Assembly (NCBI GenBank): GCA_045105235.1
Contig: JBGCDH010000029.1
Coordinates: 1-64,000, forward strand
Length of the DNA stretch: 64,000 bases
Source: GCA-2684655 sp045105235
GTDB taxonomy: Bacteria; Planctomycetota; UBA1135; UBA2386
Direction: 5' to 3'
Each line of letters begins with the position of its first letter. The stretch's first letter is position 1. A program made the position numbers and the translations under genes. Below, in pieces: positions 17,286-27,194 of the stretch. The notes under the pieces were generated by a model. It was not told the DNA's origin and did no database searches. It saw nothing but the letters and a program-made list of their open reading frames with translations.

Positions 17286-19097
17286 ATGCGAGCCAATAAA
17301 CGGCTTGGGCTATCTTTATGCCCAGCGCTCTCCGCTATCCTGTTCGCTACGGCGCCTCTGCACGCGCAGAACACCGTCAACTCCGGCCTGCAGGCCGATA
17401 TTTCGATGACGACGCCGGGGGGCTGGCTGTGGCCCGCAGCAGACCCCGGCAACCCTCAGCCGAACCCCGCGACGCCCTACCTCAAGGATCGCATCAACCT
17501 GGGCAAGGCGCTGTTCTGGGACGAACAGGTCTCGACCAGCAATACGATGGCGTGTGGCACATGCCACAAGCCCGAGTCAGGAGGAATCGATCCACGCCGC
17601 CCCGGCAAGACGTTCAACGCCTTCGGCCAGCTGGTTCTCGGCTCCTTCGGAACGATCCCTCAGTCGCAGCCGGGCGGCCCAGGCACCCCGATTGACTACG
17701 GCTTCACGGCGCCGCCCTCGAATCAGGCGACCCGCGGCATCACGCCCATTCACGTGCCGACGATGATTGGCGCCTACATGTTCCGCCGACAGTTCTGGGG
17801 ACTGACGGCGGGACCACAGTTCAACTTCAGCGGCGGCGGGGTTCTGTTCCCCGACTGGTCGGCGCTCGAGAATCAGGCCGTTGGTCCACCGACCAATGAA
17901 ATTGAAATGGGCCACCAGAACCTTGCGTGGGCCACTGGCGTGCTAGAGAGAAAGCTCAATCAGGAACAGCCGCTGGCGCTCGCGGTCCCGGGCACGATCC
18001 CCAGCAGCATCCCCGGCTGGTGGATGTTGACCAGCTACCACAAGGTGTTCGACATCGTGTTTTCGGCGTCGGCCAATCCAGCGATTGCCGCCCCCCAAGG
18101 GGTGACGCGCGAGCGCTTCGCGATGGCGCTGGCCAGCTACATGCGCACGCTGATCCCCGACCAAGCGCCGATTGACACCGGCACCATGACGCCGCAGGAA
18201 GAGCTCGGCTTTGACATCTTTGTCAGCAGCGGCTGCGCGGCCTGCCACTCCGTTTCCGGCAACCCGACGCTCGTCATGACCGGCGGCCCCAGCGGGATCC
18301 TCGCGGACCCGTGGGACAACCCGTTTTCCGATGGGCAGCCGCACAACATCTTCTTTGCAGACCCATCGCGAGACATCGGTCCGATCAAAACCCCGACGCT
18401 ACGCAACGTCGGCCTGCGCACGCGGTTCTTCCACGACGGCCTCGGCCGGGTCATCGCCGGGGCACCCAACAACACCCTGCCGGACATCGTCGACTTCTAC
18501 GATCTCGACCAGGATCCTGCAGCCGGCGGCCCTGGCGGCCCCTTCGAACTGCGCAGCCTGCTGACGCCATCGCCGACGCTGACGCCCGGCGAACGCAACG
18601 CCGTCATCGCGTTCTTGCGGAACGCGCTGACCGACCCACGCGTAGCAGGCGCCACCCCGCCCTTTGACCGCCCCAAGCTCTACACGGACGCCTTCCCGTT
18701 CCGCTCGAACATCACCCGGCCGTCGACTGCTGGCGGCCTCTGGCGACCGCGCATGATCAGCGACGTGCCACCGCTGGTTGAGAAGGTCGGTGGACCAAGC
18801 TGGTGGAAGGTCGGCGTCGGCAGCCAAAACGCAAGCTTCGGCGCGCCGATCATCCCGCCAGGCAGCGTCGCGACCCTTTGGATGGGCAACTCCGACACCG
18901 CCGCCGGGCCGTTCTATCTGACCGGGGCGTCGGCACTGGTCAATCTGCCAACAACGTCTCAGGGATTCGCGACGGCGCACGTACCGGTGCCATTGAGCGC
19001 AACCATGATCGGCACGATGGCCTTCCTGCAGTGGAGCGTGCTGGATCCATTCGGAACGCTCGGCTTCTCCGAGTCCTCGTTCTTCATCCCCCTGTAG
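17286..19097 (+). CDS. Secreted di-haem cytochrome c peroxidase/MauG-family protein with C-terminal extension
   Basis: 603 residues with a signal peptide (to about residue 27, ATAPLHA). Two haem c sites, CGTCH (90-94) and CAACH (317-321), lie in the order and spacing of the di-haem CCP/MauG family. Family segments include LGKALFWDEQVS before the first haem and IKTPTLRNVGLRTRFFHDG after the second. The usual length is 330-480. Here about 130 extra residues at the C-terminus end in a beta-rich tail (AFLQWSVLDPFG) like the end of the C-terminal domain in other exported proteins of this window. A good Shine-Dalgarno (AAAGGA) lies 7 bases before the ATG. It reduces peroxide or oxidises a protein or small substrate in the periplasm; which one is unknown. 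Confidence 0.9.
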   Translation: MRANKRLGLSLCPALSAILFATAPLHAQNTVNSGLQADISMTTPGGWLWPAADPGNPQPNPATPYLKDRINLGKALFWDEQVSTSNTMACGTCHKPESGGIDPRRPGKTFNAFGQLVLGSFGTIPQSQPGGPGTPIDYGFTAPPSNQATRGITPIHVPTMIGAYMFRRQFWGLTAGPQFNFSGGGVLFPDWSALENQAVGPPTNEIEMGHQNLAWATGVLERKLNQEQPLALAVPGTIPSSIPGWWMLTSYHKVFDIVFSASANPAIAAPQGVTRERFAMALASYMRTLIPDQAPIDTGTMTPQEELGFDIFVSSGCAACHSVSGNPTLVMTGGPSGILADPWDNPFSDGQPHNIFFADPSRDIGPIKTPTLRNVGLRTRFFHDGLGRVIAGAPNNTLPDIVDFYDLDQDPAAGGPGGPFELRSLLTPSPTLTPGERNAVIAFLRNALTDPRVAGATPPFDRPKLYTDAFPFRSNITRPSTAGGLWRPRMISDVPPLVEKVGGPSWWKVGVGSQNASFGAPIIPPGSVATLWMGNSDTAAGPFYLTGASALVNLPTTSQGFATAHVPVPLSATMIGTMAFLQWSVLDPFGTLGFSESSFFIPL

Positions 19098-19439
19098 CAG
19101 AACAGGCAAGAGGTGCCGTGACGTCGGGCGACGGCTCGCGGCAACAGCCTTCGCGGCGACCGCTCGGAGCTCCGAAGCTCCCCTGCGCGAGGCGGCAGCT
19201 GCGCCTTCGAGCGTGCTGCCTCGACGCCGAGCGCGTGCCCCTCCGCGCGGCCGCTCGGCCGCACACGGCCGGCCAAGAAATTGCACTTCCGATCTGCGCA
19301 CGGATTCCGCCAGAGGACGAGCCGGAGCACAAATGCGGGAACGCAGGCGTCGCCCCGGTGACCTGATGGGCGCACCCCCCGCAGTCTCTTGACCAAGCAC
19401 CCCGGTTGGCACAACGCAACCCATTCGCTTCCGACCACG
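19098..19439. other. Intergenic stretch, nothing recognised
   Basis: GC-rich gap between two exported-protein genes. Open frames here are of random character and no RNA gene or clear terminator was seen. The promoter of the next gene presumably lies near its 3' end. Confidence 0.4.
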
Positions 19440-21332
19440 ATGATCCGCATTCCTTTTCCCAGTCTCTCCACCGCAAAGTCGGCGCCCCTACTCCTCGCAG
19501 CGGCCAGCTTTGCACCATCGCTCGCAGCACAGTTCGCCAGCCGCGCGATCGACGTCGACATTCCGGCACAAACCGGCAACGCGCTGCTACTCGGCGTTGC
19601 CCATGACCCGATCCACCAGCAGTTCTTCTGCACGGCACGCGGCACGGCGGCAACCTTCGCAGCACCGCACTCCGTCTACGTGCTCGACCAGAGCGGCAAT
19701 CTCGTCAGCACGATTCCGCAATCGGCCGCTGCCAACGCAACGGTCTGGGGGTATCGCGACGGCGCCTCGAACGCGATCGGGCAGCTGATGTTTGGCTTTG
19801 AGGGCGGCATCGAGGTCTTCGACTCGAACTCTGCGGCGCCGACCGCGTTGACGCCAGCGACGACGCTGCTGACCACCAACGGCCTGCAGCCGATCAGCCA
19901 GCCGATTGTGGTCCAGGGCGGGATCTTCACAACGCACCGCGCCATCGCATTCGACGCCGACGGCAACAGCGGCGACGGCTCGATCTTCGTAGGCAACTTC
20001 GCCGACGACGTCGTCGAAATCGACCTCGCGGGAAACGTGCTTCACACCTACGCCAACACGAGCAGTTGGTCCGCCTACGGCCTCGCCCTGGACGTCAACA
20101 AGGGCACTCTTTGGATCAACTCCGCACCGAGCTACGGGTCACTGGCCGAATACGCAATCGACCGTAGCAACAACATGCTGACGCCAACGGGCATCAGAAT
20201 CGAACGCAACGGCGCGCTTGAAGGCGGCCTCGACTGGGTCGACAACGGCGTCGATGGTCGCGGCTGTGGCTCCGACCTGCTCGCTTGCGACCAAACCGCC
20301 GACACGCTCATCGGGCACCGTCTCGAGCTATGGGACGGCTACGATCCCGCCGGCGAACCGGCGCTCGCGATCGGCATGGATGGCGGGCCGCTCAGCGAAA
20401 CTTCTGTGGAAGTGTTCGCGACTGCAAACTCGATCGAAGTCGACTGCACCGGGCCTGCCGGCCTACCCTACCTGCTGTTCGCAGACGTCTTGGGCGAACC
20501 CGAACGCGCGCGCGGCGCCGTCGCCGGCCTCCGCTCGCCCTGGGAGATGACGTTCCCTCGCCCCAACTCCGTCTTTGTTGGCGGATTCACAAGCGGCTCG
20601 GCCATCTCCCTGCCTGCCAACGTCCTGACGTCCGCCCCGATCGGCCAGGAAATCACCTGGCAGGGCCTCGCGCTCGACGGCAACGTGCCCGTGCCAGCAT
20701 GCGGCCTACAGCTACCGCTGGTTGCGACCAACGTAACGAAGCACATCTACACGGCCCCTTACACCGTGGAAGTGCGCGCGACCGGCGGCAACTCGTTCAA
20801 CGTGGACCCGACTTCCGGCTTCTTCCAAATCGAAGCCGGTCCATTGACCGCCAGCGACCCGATCGTATCGGTTGAGTTCGACTGGCAGAACGTGGCTTTC
20901 CCTTCCCAAGCAACGATGGTCTTCGACTGCGACCAAACCGGCATGCTCAATACGTTTGCCGAAGGCAACGGCGGCGGCTGCGGCGGCACCTACCGCAACG
21001 GCTCCGATGTCGTCGCCGGCCTCGACTACACCAACCCCGCCAACAACCTTGCCGACACGGCAGTCTGTGCCGGCTCCATCGCGCACGTCGAGGCGTCGAA
21101 TCAGGTCGGCACGACGCCGAACTACAAGACGCTCAAGTGGCACTTTGCCGGCGGCCAGTTCACGTCCGGTGTTGTGCTAGAGTTTGACATCGACACCGAC
21201 GGCGGCGCCGGCATCGCGGGCGCAGACATGGGCGGCATGATCGTGACCGTAACGCTGGCAAGCGGCATCACGCTGACCGGCGACCTCGATCACGACGTCG
21301 GCGTCACGGTCGAATCGTTCGTCCGCCTCTAA
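19440..21332 (+). CDS. Secreted beta-rich protein of unknown function (propeller-like)
   Basis: 630 residues from the ATG at 19440, which begins a signal peptide with the hydrophobic core APLLLAAASFAPSLAAQ; the in-frame TTG at 19389 lacks support. The N-terminal half has strand patterns typical of a propeller (VYVLDQSGNLVSTIP, VVEIDLAGNVLHTY, YGLALDVNKGTLWINS), like proteins that report 'recorded value' strings. The C-terminal half (about 440-630) looks like one or two beta sandwiches and has several Cys that may form disulfides (GGGCGGTY). No catalytic motif or anchoring domain was recognised, and the shared Cys-type C-terminal domain is not evident here. It is probably a surface or extracellular structural protein. 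Confidence 0.72.
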   Translation: MIRIPFPSLSTAKSAPLLLAAASFAPSLAAQFASRAIDVDIPAQTGNALLLGVAHDPIHQQFFCTARGTAATFAAPHSVYVLDQSGNLVSTIPQSAAANATVWGYRDGASNAIGQLMFGFEGGIEVFDSNSAAPTALTPATTLLTTNGLQPISQPIVVQGGIFTTHRAIAFDADGNSGDGSIFVGNFADDVVEIDLAGNVLHTYANTSSWSAYGLALDVNKGTLWINSAPSYGSLAEYAIDRSNNMLTPTGIRIERNGALEGGLDWVDNGVDGRGCGSDLLACDQTADTLIGHRLELWDGYDPAGEPALAIGMDGGPLSETSVEVFATANSIEVDCTGPAGLPYLLFADVLGEPERARGAVAGLRSPWEMTFPRPNSVFVGGFTSGSAISLPANVLTSAPIGQEITWQGLALDGNVPVPACGLQLPLVATNVTKHIYTAPYTVEVRATGGNSFNVDPTSGFFQIEAGPLTASDPIVSVEFDWQNVAFPSQATMVFDCDQTGMLNTFAEGNGGGCGGTYRNGSDVVAGLDYTNPANNLADTAVCAGSIAHVEASNQVGTTPNYKTLKWHFAGGQFTSGVVLEFDIDTDGGAGIAGADMGGMIVTVTLASGITLTGDLDHDVGVTVESFVRL

Positions 21333-21958
21333 TCGAGCGCCGCGGGACCGCGAGGGCTTGCGCCGCCGCGAACAGCGGCGCGCTACGGCCGCGCTACCAT
21401 CTGCACACGCACCGGCATCTGCACACGCACTGGCGCCCCCTCGCCGTCAGCCCTACCGCATGGATTCGTTGGCATGGCAGCCGGTGGATCTGCAGATCGA
21501 CGACTGCTCTGCGAGCCAACCACGGTGATTGCCCGCGCGCGGGGGCCGCTCCACGGCAGCAGCCAGAGTTTGCTGCGTCACGCCTTCGGCCGTATGCGAA
21601 TCGGCGCAAAGTTAGCGCGCCATGCGAGGCACGAAATCGAGGTCCAACAGCAGGCCGGACGGATCACTAGAAATCGGAATCGTCATCACTCCTCCAACCC
21701 CACGGCGGCGGGCCGCGTCCCCGAACATTCACAGATTTGGCTCTGCCGGTGCAACCACGAGCCCAAGTCATCCATGCGGGAACTGCCGCAGCACCCCTCG
21801 GCTCGACAAGCTTCGACGGACAGATGAATCGGCCCCAACGTTGCAGGTAATCGCGTCCGTAGACGCTACGGCAAGCCCAGTCGGAGCAGTAGATGGCACG
21901 CCCGACGCATTCGGCGTATGCTTCGCGCTTCAAGGGGACCCAGAAGGAAACATCGTCG
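21333..21958. other. Intergenic stretch with an 18-bp tandem repeat
   Basis: Contains a direct repeat of CATCTGCACACGCAC at 21398-21412 and 21416-21430. Frames on both strands look non-coding. One plus frame ends FGVCFALQGDPEGNIVDA just before the next gene, which slightly resembles the end of a VOC protein but has no family-like sequence before it. Probably decayed or regulatory DNA. Confidence 0.35.
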
Positions 21959-23104
21959 ATGCGTAGACTCCTAGCGTTGTTTTCGTGCCTCGTGCCGATC
22001 TCCGCCCAGACAACCTGGACCGTCGATGCGATGAATGGCCCCGGCTCGAACTTCGCGGACCTGCCAAGCGCGATTGCCGCATCCGCCCCCGGCGACGTGA
22101 TCCAGCTGCGCAGCTACCCGCCAACGGTCGCGATCTACCAAGCCGCGGCCGTGCCGCACGGCCTGACGATCGTCGGAGTCGGTGGCCGCGCCGCTTTGCA
22201 AGGACGAATGGACGCGATCGATCTCGGCCCCAGCGAACACTTGATCCTGCGCAGCCTCCACACCGGCCCGTATCCCAACGTCACCGGCAACGGCAACGGC
22301 CCAACAGGCACCCTGTTTCAACTGTACGTTGTCAACTGCGCGAGCGTGCACCTGCAGGACCTGCAGCACGGCGAAGGTTTCACCAACGGTCTCGCCTTCT
22401 GGATGTTTACCGAATGCGACCTCGTGACGCTGTCGGGATGCTCCTACCGATCCGCCAGCTGGTGGCACAGCATCAGATTGCGGGATTGCGAACTCGTCGT
22501 GATGCAAAACACAACGACCGCAAAGCTGACCCCACAGACTCTGGCGGTCAGAGCGACGCGAACACACCTCACGCTCGTAGACAGCCATCTTTTCGGCATG
22601 CTGAACGGCCCGTGGGGGCCCGGCGTTCACGCGATCGAATTGAACGATTCAAAACTGGACCTCATCGGAGCCAGTTCGGTCGTGGGTGAACCAGAGGCCA
22701 CCAGGACCCACGGCAGCAACCTGTTTCGGATAGGTCCCAACGCGAATATGGGCGCGACGGGCGGCACCGTTGTCTATGAGGCGCTAACCGGCATGAGCGC
22801 CGAAATCGATGGCAACCAGCTGCTCGAGATCGACGTTCACGGCGCGGCCAACGGCATCGGGATCCTTTCGTTTGGCACCCCGACCCAAACGCCGGTTCCT
22901 CTGTGGGGCGCAACCTACTTTCTATCGGCACCCACCGTCACGGTCTTTGCCACAACGCTGCTCGACGGCCACGGCGTGGGCACATGGCAGACGACACTGC
23001 CTGCGGGGGTCCCGACAGGCACGAGCCTTTGGCTGCAGACTGCCGTGCTTGACGGCAACGGCGCCTTTGCCTTGACGACGCCTGCGGTGGTCACCACGCC
23101 CTAA
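21959..23104 (+). CDS. Secreted right-handed beta-helix-like protein
   Basis: 381 residues from the ATG at 21959 (AGAAGGA about 10 bases upstream). The signal peptide is MRRLLALFSCLVPISA. The start of the mature protein, GSNFADLPSAIAASAPGDVI, is the usual opening of pectate-lyase-like parallel beta-helix proteins ('sxxdfxtIqaAidaaxxGDtI'). Short strand repeats follow (HLILRSLHTG, VHLQDLQHGE, LVTLSGCSY, LVVMQNTTT, LTLVDSHLF). The last ~60 residues (GVGTWQTTLPAGVPTGTSLW, then LQTAVLDGNGAF) resemble the closing part of the C-terminal domain of the other exported proteins. No catalytic residues were recognised, so a binding or structural role is as likely as polysaccharide lyase activity. Confidence 0.78.
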   Translation: MRRLLALFSCLVPISAQTTWTVDAMNGPGSNFADLPSAIAASAPGDVIQLRSYPPTVAIYQAAAVPHGLTIVGVGGRAALQGRMDAIDLGPSEHLILRSLHTGPYPNVTGNGNGPTGTLFQLYVVNCASVHLQDLQHGEGFTNGLAFWMFTECDLVTLSGCSYRSASWWHSIRLRDCELVVMQNTTTAKLTPQTLAVRATRTHLTLVDSHLFGMLNGPWGPGVHAIELNDSKLDLIGASSVVGEPEATRTHGSNLFRIGPNANMGATGGTVVYEALTGMSAEIDGNQLLEIDVHGAANGIGILSFGTPTQTPVPLWGATYFLSAPTVTVFATTLLDGHGVGTWQTTLPAGVPTGTSLWLQTAVLDGNGAFALTTPAVVTTP

Positions 23105-23318
23105 TGGCGTGAGGCAGAAGGCTAGGGCCGCCTTCGGCGGCGGCACGGTGCGTCGCTGGCGCCACAGCGTAAGCAGCCACCTACCCCCCAGCGGTCAAGC
23201 CAGCGACGTGGCATCCACCACGCAGCGAGCTGAGGATCCCCGCCGCCGAGGCAACAGGCGCTCGCGTTCTCGCACCTTTTCGACATACGCTGATGGCTCT
23301 GCAACACACCGCACCCCC

Positions 23319-24743
23319 ATGCGCACCATGACAACACTTCTCAAGCTCGCCGCTCTCACTAGCCTCGCTGCCACCGCCAGCGCGCAATCCTTCAGCTGGA
23401 CGTTGGCGACGCCCGCGACGCTACCCTCAGCCCGCGAACGCGCGGCGAGTGGCACTGACGGCGTCAGCTACTACATGTACGGTGGCCAAAACGGCACCAA
23501 CGTCACGGGCCTCGACGAACTCTGGTCGTTCGACGGAACCAACTGGACGCTGTTGACGGGGACAGGCACTGGCCCCGGCACGCGCACCGGCGCCACTGCC
23601 GGCTACGACCTTGCGCGCGGCAAGCTCGTGGTCTTCGGCGGCCTCGAGAGCTTCACGACCAGCGTCCGCCTCAACGACACCTGGGAGTGGGACGCGACCA
23701 ACGGCTGGGTCAACGTAACGCCGGCCGCAGGTTCGCCGGACGGACGCTGGCTGACAAACAACGGCGTCTACGTGCCAGGCTTTGGCTTGGTGTTCCATGG
23801 CGGCAACGCCGCGGACGCCAGCGGGACGACCTACAAGAGCAACGAGACCTGGGCATGGGTCGGGGGCGCTTGGGTTCTGCTAGCGAGTAGCGGCCCTGCC
23901 GTTCAAAACGCGATGATGGAATACCGCACCATGCAGGACGACCTGATCCTGCACGGCGGCGTGACCGAAAACCCAACCACGGGAGCCAACGAGTTCAATG
24001 GTGACACCTGGCGCTACGACTTCGCGACCGGCACCTGGGCACAGCTGACCACCGGTGGAACGACGCCCTTCAACAGCGCCAACGCGACACAGGGCCTGTT
24101 CGCCTCGATGTCGTACTACAACCCGCTCACGAGCAATGTAATCGTGCACGGCGGCAACGGCGGCAGCAGCAGCACCACGACGTGGCAGTTTGACGGCACG
24201 GACTGGACCGAGATCACGACCAACGGCGTCGGCTGCCGCAACGGCGGCATGCACTGGATCAGCGCGCTCAATGCGGCCGTATACGGCCCGTGCAACGAGA
24301 CCAACGGCGCGAGAAACCGCACCCGCACCCACGGCCCCCAAACGCTGGCGATGGTCAGTTCCTACGGTTCCGGCTGCAGCGGCCTGGCCGGCACGACACT
24401 GACGCTCGCAGCGGACAATGACCCATGGGTCGGAGTCACCTTTGGCGCCACGTGCACCAACATGAGCGCGGCGGCGCCGATCAAGCTCGCCGTCTGGGGC
24501 CTCGGCACGGCCGCGACGCCGATCACCGGTGTTTTGGGCGCAGGGCCCGGCTGCACCCTGCTCAACACGGCAGGAACGATCCAGGCAACCGTTGCCGCGG
24601 CAACGAGCTTCACGGTTTCGCTCGCGATCCCTGCGGACCCAGCCCTGACGGGCTTCCAGCTCAACCTGCAGGCAGCCGAGCTCGACGTTGCGCCCGGCAA
24701 CCTCGCGACCTCCAACGGCATCACGCTGACCATCGGCGGCTAG
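23319..24743 (+). CDS. Secreted kelch-repeat protein with the lineage C-terminal domain
   Basis: 474 residues from the ATG at 23319 (ATG 23328 also possible). The signal peptide ends near TASAQ. Five kelch-type repeats with the double glycine are visible: YYMYGGQNG ... LWSFDGTNW, LVVFGGLES ... TWEWDA, LVFHGGNAA ... TWAWVGGAW, LILHGGVTE ... TWRYDFATGTW and VIVHGGNGG ... TWQFDGTDW. They would form a beta propeller (about residues 35-340). The C-terminal ~120 residues start YGSGCSG, contain GPGC and end in the LTIGG strand, the Cys-containing domain shared with other exported proteins here. No enzyme motif. A surface or extracellular role in recognition or attachment is inferred. A GC-rich hairpin without a T-tract (23127-23141) lies upstream. 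Confidence 0.85.
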   Translation: MRTMTTLLKLAALTSLAATASAQSFSWTLATPATLPSARERAASGTDGVSYYMYGGQNGTNVTGLDELWSFDGTNWTLLTGTGTGPGTRTGATAGYDLARGKLVVFGGLESFTTSVRLNDTWEWDATNGWVNVTPAAGSPDGRWLTNNGVYVPGFGLVFHGGNAADASGTTYKSNETWAWVGGAWVLLASSGPAVQNAMMEYRTMQDDLILHGGVTENPTTGANEFNGDTWRYDFATGTWAQLTTGGTTPFNSANATQGLFASMSYYNPLTSNVIVHGGNGGSSSTTTWQFDGTDWTEITTNGVGCRNGGMHWISALNAAVYGPCNETNGARNRTRTHGPQTLAMVSSYGSGCSGLAGTTLTLAADNDPWVGVTFGATCTNMSAAAPIKLAVWGLGTAATPITGVLGAGPGCTLLNTAGTIQATVAAATSFTVSLAIPADPALTGFQLNLQAAELDVAPGNLATSNGITLTIGG

Positions 24744-24770
24744 CCGGCAAGCCGGGGCCGCTGGCGATGC

Positions 24771-24799
24771 GCACCCCGTCTACCAGATGCACGACACTC
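24771..24799 (-). repeat. Solo end of the dispersed repeat
   Basis: The reverse strand reads CGAGTGTCGTGCATCTGGTA followed by GACGGGG, matching the ends of the elements at 2684-2856 and 41338-41477. The partner end and palindrome are missing here, so this is a partial copy 28 bp after the kelch gene. Confidence 0.55.
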
Positions 24800-24953
24800 G
24801 CGCTGAAAGAGAGCGCCGACCTTTCGATAGCTGAGAGGTGCTCCGCAGAAGTCTCGCGCGAAATCGACGTTCGCGCCGGTGGCCAAGTATCGTCACGTTC
24901 CTCGCCGGCGGCCTTTTGCTCCCGGCTGAGCACATGGCACCCCCGGCCACCCG

Positions 24954-27020
24954 ATGATCGCACTCCTCACGCTTCTGCTTTTCGCCCAGCTGCTGCTCGC
25001 CCAAGAGCCGGCTCCCTACGCCTGCGGCCCGTTTTTGCTGCAGCCCGGCTGCGACCAGATGACGGTGGTTGTCGACCACCCGCAACCGGTTGTCGCCGAA
25101 CTCATCTACGGGACCGAGGGCGGGCAAGACGAGCAGCGAGTGCCGCACGCCTCGCCGCAGCGTCACCACGTCTTTGCACTCACAGGCCTCAAGCCCAAGA
25201 CGGAATACTGGTATCAGGTGCGCACCGGCACGGAACGCTCGTCGGGCAAGCGCAGCTTTCGAACGCTGCCGCAAACGCCAGATCGCTACGAAGTGATCGT
25301 GCTCGGCGATGTCCGCTCGCTGCCACAGCGCTGGCACGCCGTGTCCGAGCGCGTCTTTCAACACGAACAGAATGCCCTGTTCGTCATTGGCACGGGCGAC
25401 TACCCGTCAAACGGGAGCAAATACGAGCAGTGGCGCAAACAGTTCTTCGAGCCCGCTCGCAATCTGCTGGCGAACAAACCGATGTGGCCCGCGATCGGCA
25501 ACCACGAGATGACGCGTCGCCACGACGACCTGACGCGCCCCGAACCCTCGAAGTACTTCAGCTTGTTTGAGCTTCCCGGCAACGAACGCTGGTACCGGGT
25601 CGAATACCACCTCATGACGCTGCTGGTGGTCGACAGCAACTCGCGCATGTCGCCGGACCACGAGCAATACAACTGGCTACGCGAGCAGCTCAGGACCGAA
25701 CGCAAGCGCTACACGATGGTCGCGTTCCACCACGCCCCCTACACCTCTGGGCCGCACGGCCGGCTAGAACCCGACGCCACGCCAAAGGAGTGGCCGCTCG
25801 ACGAAGCGCGGCGCTTTTTGGTGCCGCTGTTCGAAATGTATGGCGTCGACGTGGTGCTCAACGGCCACGACCATCTCTACGAACGATCGGCAAAGGGCGG
25901 CATTCCCTACGTCGTTTCCGGAGGCGGCGGCGCCCCTCTCTACAAGGTAAACACGGTCGCCAATCCCTACCAAGTTGTGGCCAAGTCCACCAACCACTAC
26001 GTGCGCTTGGCAATCACAAGCGACGCCATCGAACTCAGCGCCGTCGACACGGCCGGCGACGTCTTCGACGCGGCGCGATTCCCACCGCGCAAGGAGAACC
26101 TGACGCGCCGAGCGCATCACATCGCCGCGCGCGTGCAGGATCATTGCCAAGCGGGCACACCGGACCTTGCACAGAAGACTCTACCGTGCACCTTCACCAA
26201 CCCGCTCGGCCACGCGATGAAGCTGCAGATCTCCATGCAGGAGGATGAGTGGCAATCCGACCTCGTGACGGCCGATCTGTTGCCGGGCGCGAGCATCACC
26301 GTGGACGTCCCGCTCGCGCCGCAGCCGCAGCCGCCAACAGACCCCTGGCAGCACTACCGAACGGGCTCGTTGAAGGTCGACGTTGCCGGCCAAGAAGAAG
26401 CTCTACCGATCCGCTTCAGCTTCTCGCGCCGCATCGTCTTGTCCGTGCCAAGGTATCGACTGCGGACGATCGACAACGTGCAGATCGACGGAGTCGCCAC
26501 CGAATGGCAAGAGGTCCCTGCGATGCGCATCGGCGAGAAGCAGCCGGTGCCGCGTGGCAAGAAGCACTATGCGGGCGCGGAGGATTTCGAAGCAGACCTA
26601 CAGTTGGCCATCGACGGCACCACGCTGCACGTCTTCGTCAACGTACTTGACCCGGACATCGTCGACGACGGCACCGGATCCTACTTCCTCAACGACTCGT
26701 GCAACCTGGTCTTGCGAGCCCCCGAAGGCCAGCCGCAAGCGAAGTCGCCGACCGTGATCGCGTTCGGCGCATCGGGTCGCTCGAATCGCGACCTGCCCTA
26801 CCGCGTAACGAAGCGAGACGGCGGCTACTCCATCGAGGCCAGTATCCCCCTCGCGATGACGCCCTTCGCCACGCTGGACAGCGGCGCACGGGCGGCACAG
26901 TTCGAAGTCGTTTTTGTGGACCTCGACACAGGCGAGGGCCCATCCCTGCATCGCCTTTGGACCCAACATCTACGCGCGAACGTGGCCGACTATGGCCTGC
27001 TCGAATCAGCGCAGCGGTAG
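24954..27020 (+). CDS. Secreted purple acid phosphatase-like metallophosphoesterase with C-terminal CBM9-like domain
   Basis: 688 residues with a signal peptide (core ALLTLLLFAQLLLAQ). Residues about 25-105 are an Fn3-like N-terminal domain (LKPKTEYWYQVR) as in purple acid phosphatases. The catalytic domain has the dimetal motifs in order: GDVR (118-121), GTGDY, GNHE, FHH and NGHDHLYER. The C-terminal ~190 residues (starting near DNVQIDGVATEW) have the look of a family 9 carbohydrate-binding module, with a final strand pair ANVADYGLLE. It hydrolyses phosphate esters outside the cytoplasm; the CBM-like tail could hold it on glycans or cell surface. The order phosphatase-CBM9 is uncommon. The next gene is 174 bp away. 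Confidence 0.88.
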   Translation: MIALLTLLLFAQLLLAQEPAPYACGPFLLQPGCDQMTVVVDHPQPVVAELIYGTEGGQDEQRVPHASPQRHHVFALTGLKPKTEYWYQVRTGTERSSGKRSFRTLPQTPDRYEVIVLGDVRSLPQRWHAVSERVFQHEQNALFVIGTGDYPSNGSKYEQWRKQFFEPARNLLANKPMWPAIGNHEMTRRHDDLTRPEPSKYFSLFELPGNERWYRVEYHLMTLLVVDSNSRMSPDHEQYNWLREQLRTERKRYTMVAFHHAPYTSGPHGRLEPDATPKEWPLDEARRFLVPLFEMYGVDVVLNGHDHLYERSAKGGIPYVVSGGGGAPLYKVNTVANPYQVVAKSTNHYVRLAITSDAIELSAVDTAGDVFDAARFPPRKENLTRRAHHIAARVQDHCQAGTPDLAQKTLPCTFTNPLGHAMKLQISMQEDEWQSDLVTADLLPGASITVDVPLAPQPQPPTDPWQHYRTGSLKVDVAGQEEALPIRFSFSRRIVLSVPRYRLRTIDNVQIDGVATEWQEVPAMRIGEKQPVPRGKKHYAGAEDFEADLQLAIDGTTLHVFVNVLDPDIVDDGTGSYFLNDSCNLVLRAPEGQPQAKSPTVIAFGASGRSNRDLPYRVTKRDGGYSIEASIPLAMTPFATLDSGARAAQFEVVFVDLDTGEGPSLHRLWTQHLRANVADYGLLESAQR

Positions 27021-27064
27021 GTCGTTTCATCCGACACACCCACGCGCAGCATCCGCCCGGGCGA

Positions 27065-27096
27065 TATCCCCTCCGGACGGTATCCCCTCCGGACGG
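27065..27096 (+). repeat. Perfect 16-bp tandem duplication
   Basis: TATCCCCTCCGGACGG occurs twice head to tail (27065-27080 and 27081-27096) in the gap between the phosphatase and the hybrid kinase. It may be a regulator site or a slippage duplication. Confidence 0.75.
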
Positions 27097-27194
27097 TGCA
27101 GAGTTATGACTAGATCACCGTAACGACGGCAGATCTCAAGTCGCATGATCTTGGGTCTACTTAGGTTTCAGCCACCCTCACGCCAGGAGAACGT

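Noticed and set aside
21667..21933. Minus-strand frame with several Cys and Trp residues (YCSDWACRSVYGRD)
   Set aside because: No ribosome-binding site, no recognisable family and a skewed composition at the C-terminus. Such frames are common by chance in GC-rich DNA.
21622..21966. A frame ending FGVCFALQGDPEGNIVDA that recalls the end of a VOC protein
   Set aside because: Only the last ~20 residues fit. The rest is basic and low in complexity, without the family strands, and the frame overlaps the start of the next gene.
23127..23141. GCCGCC-TTC-GGCGGC hairpin after the beta-helix gene as a terminator
   Set aside because: No T-run follows, and GC-rich short hairpins are frequent in this DNA.
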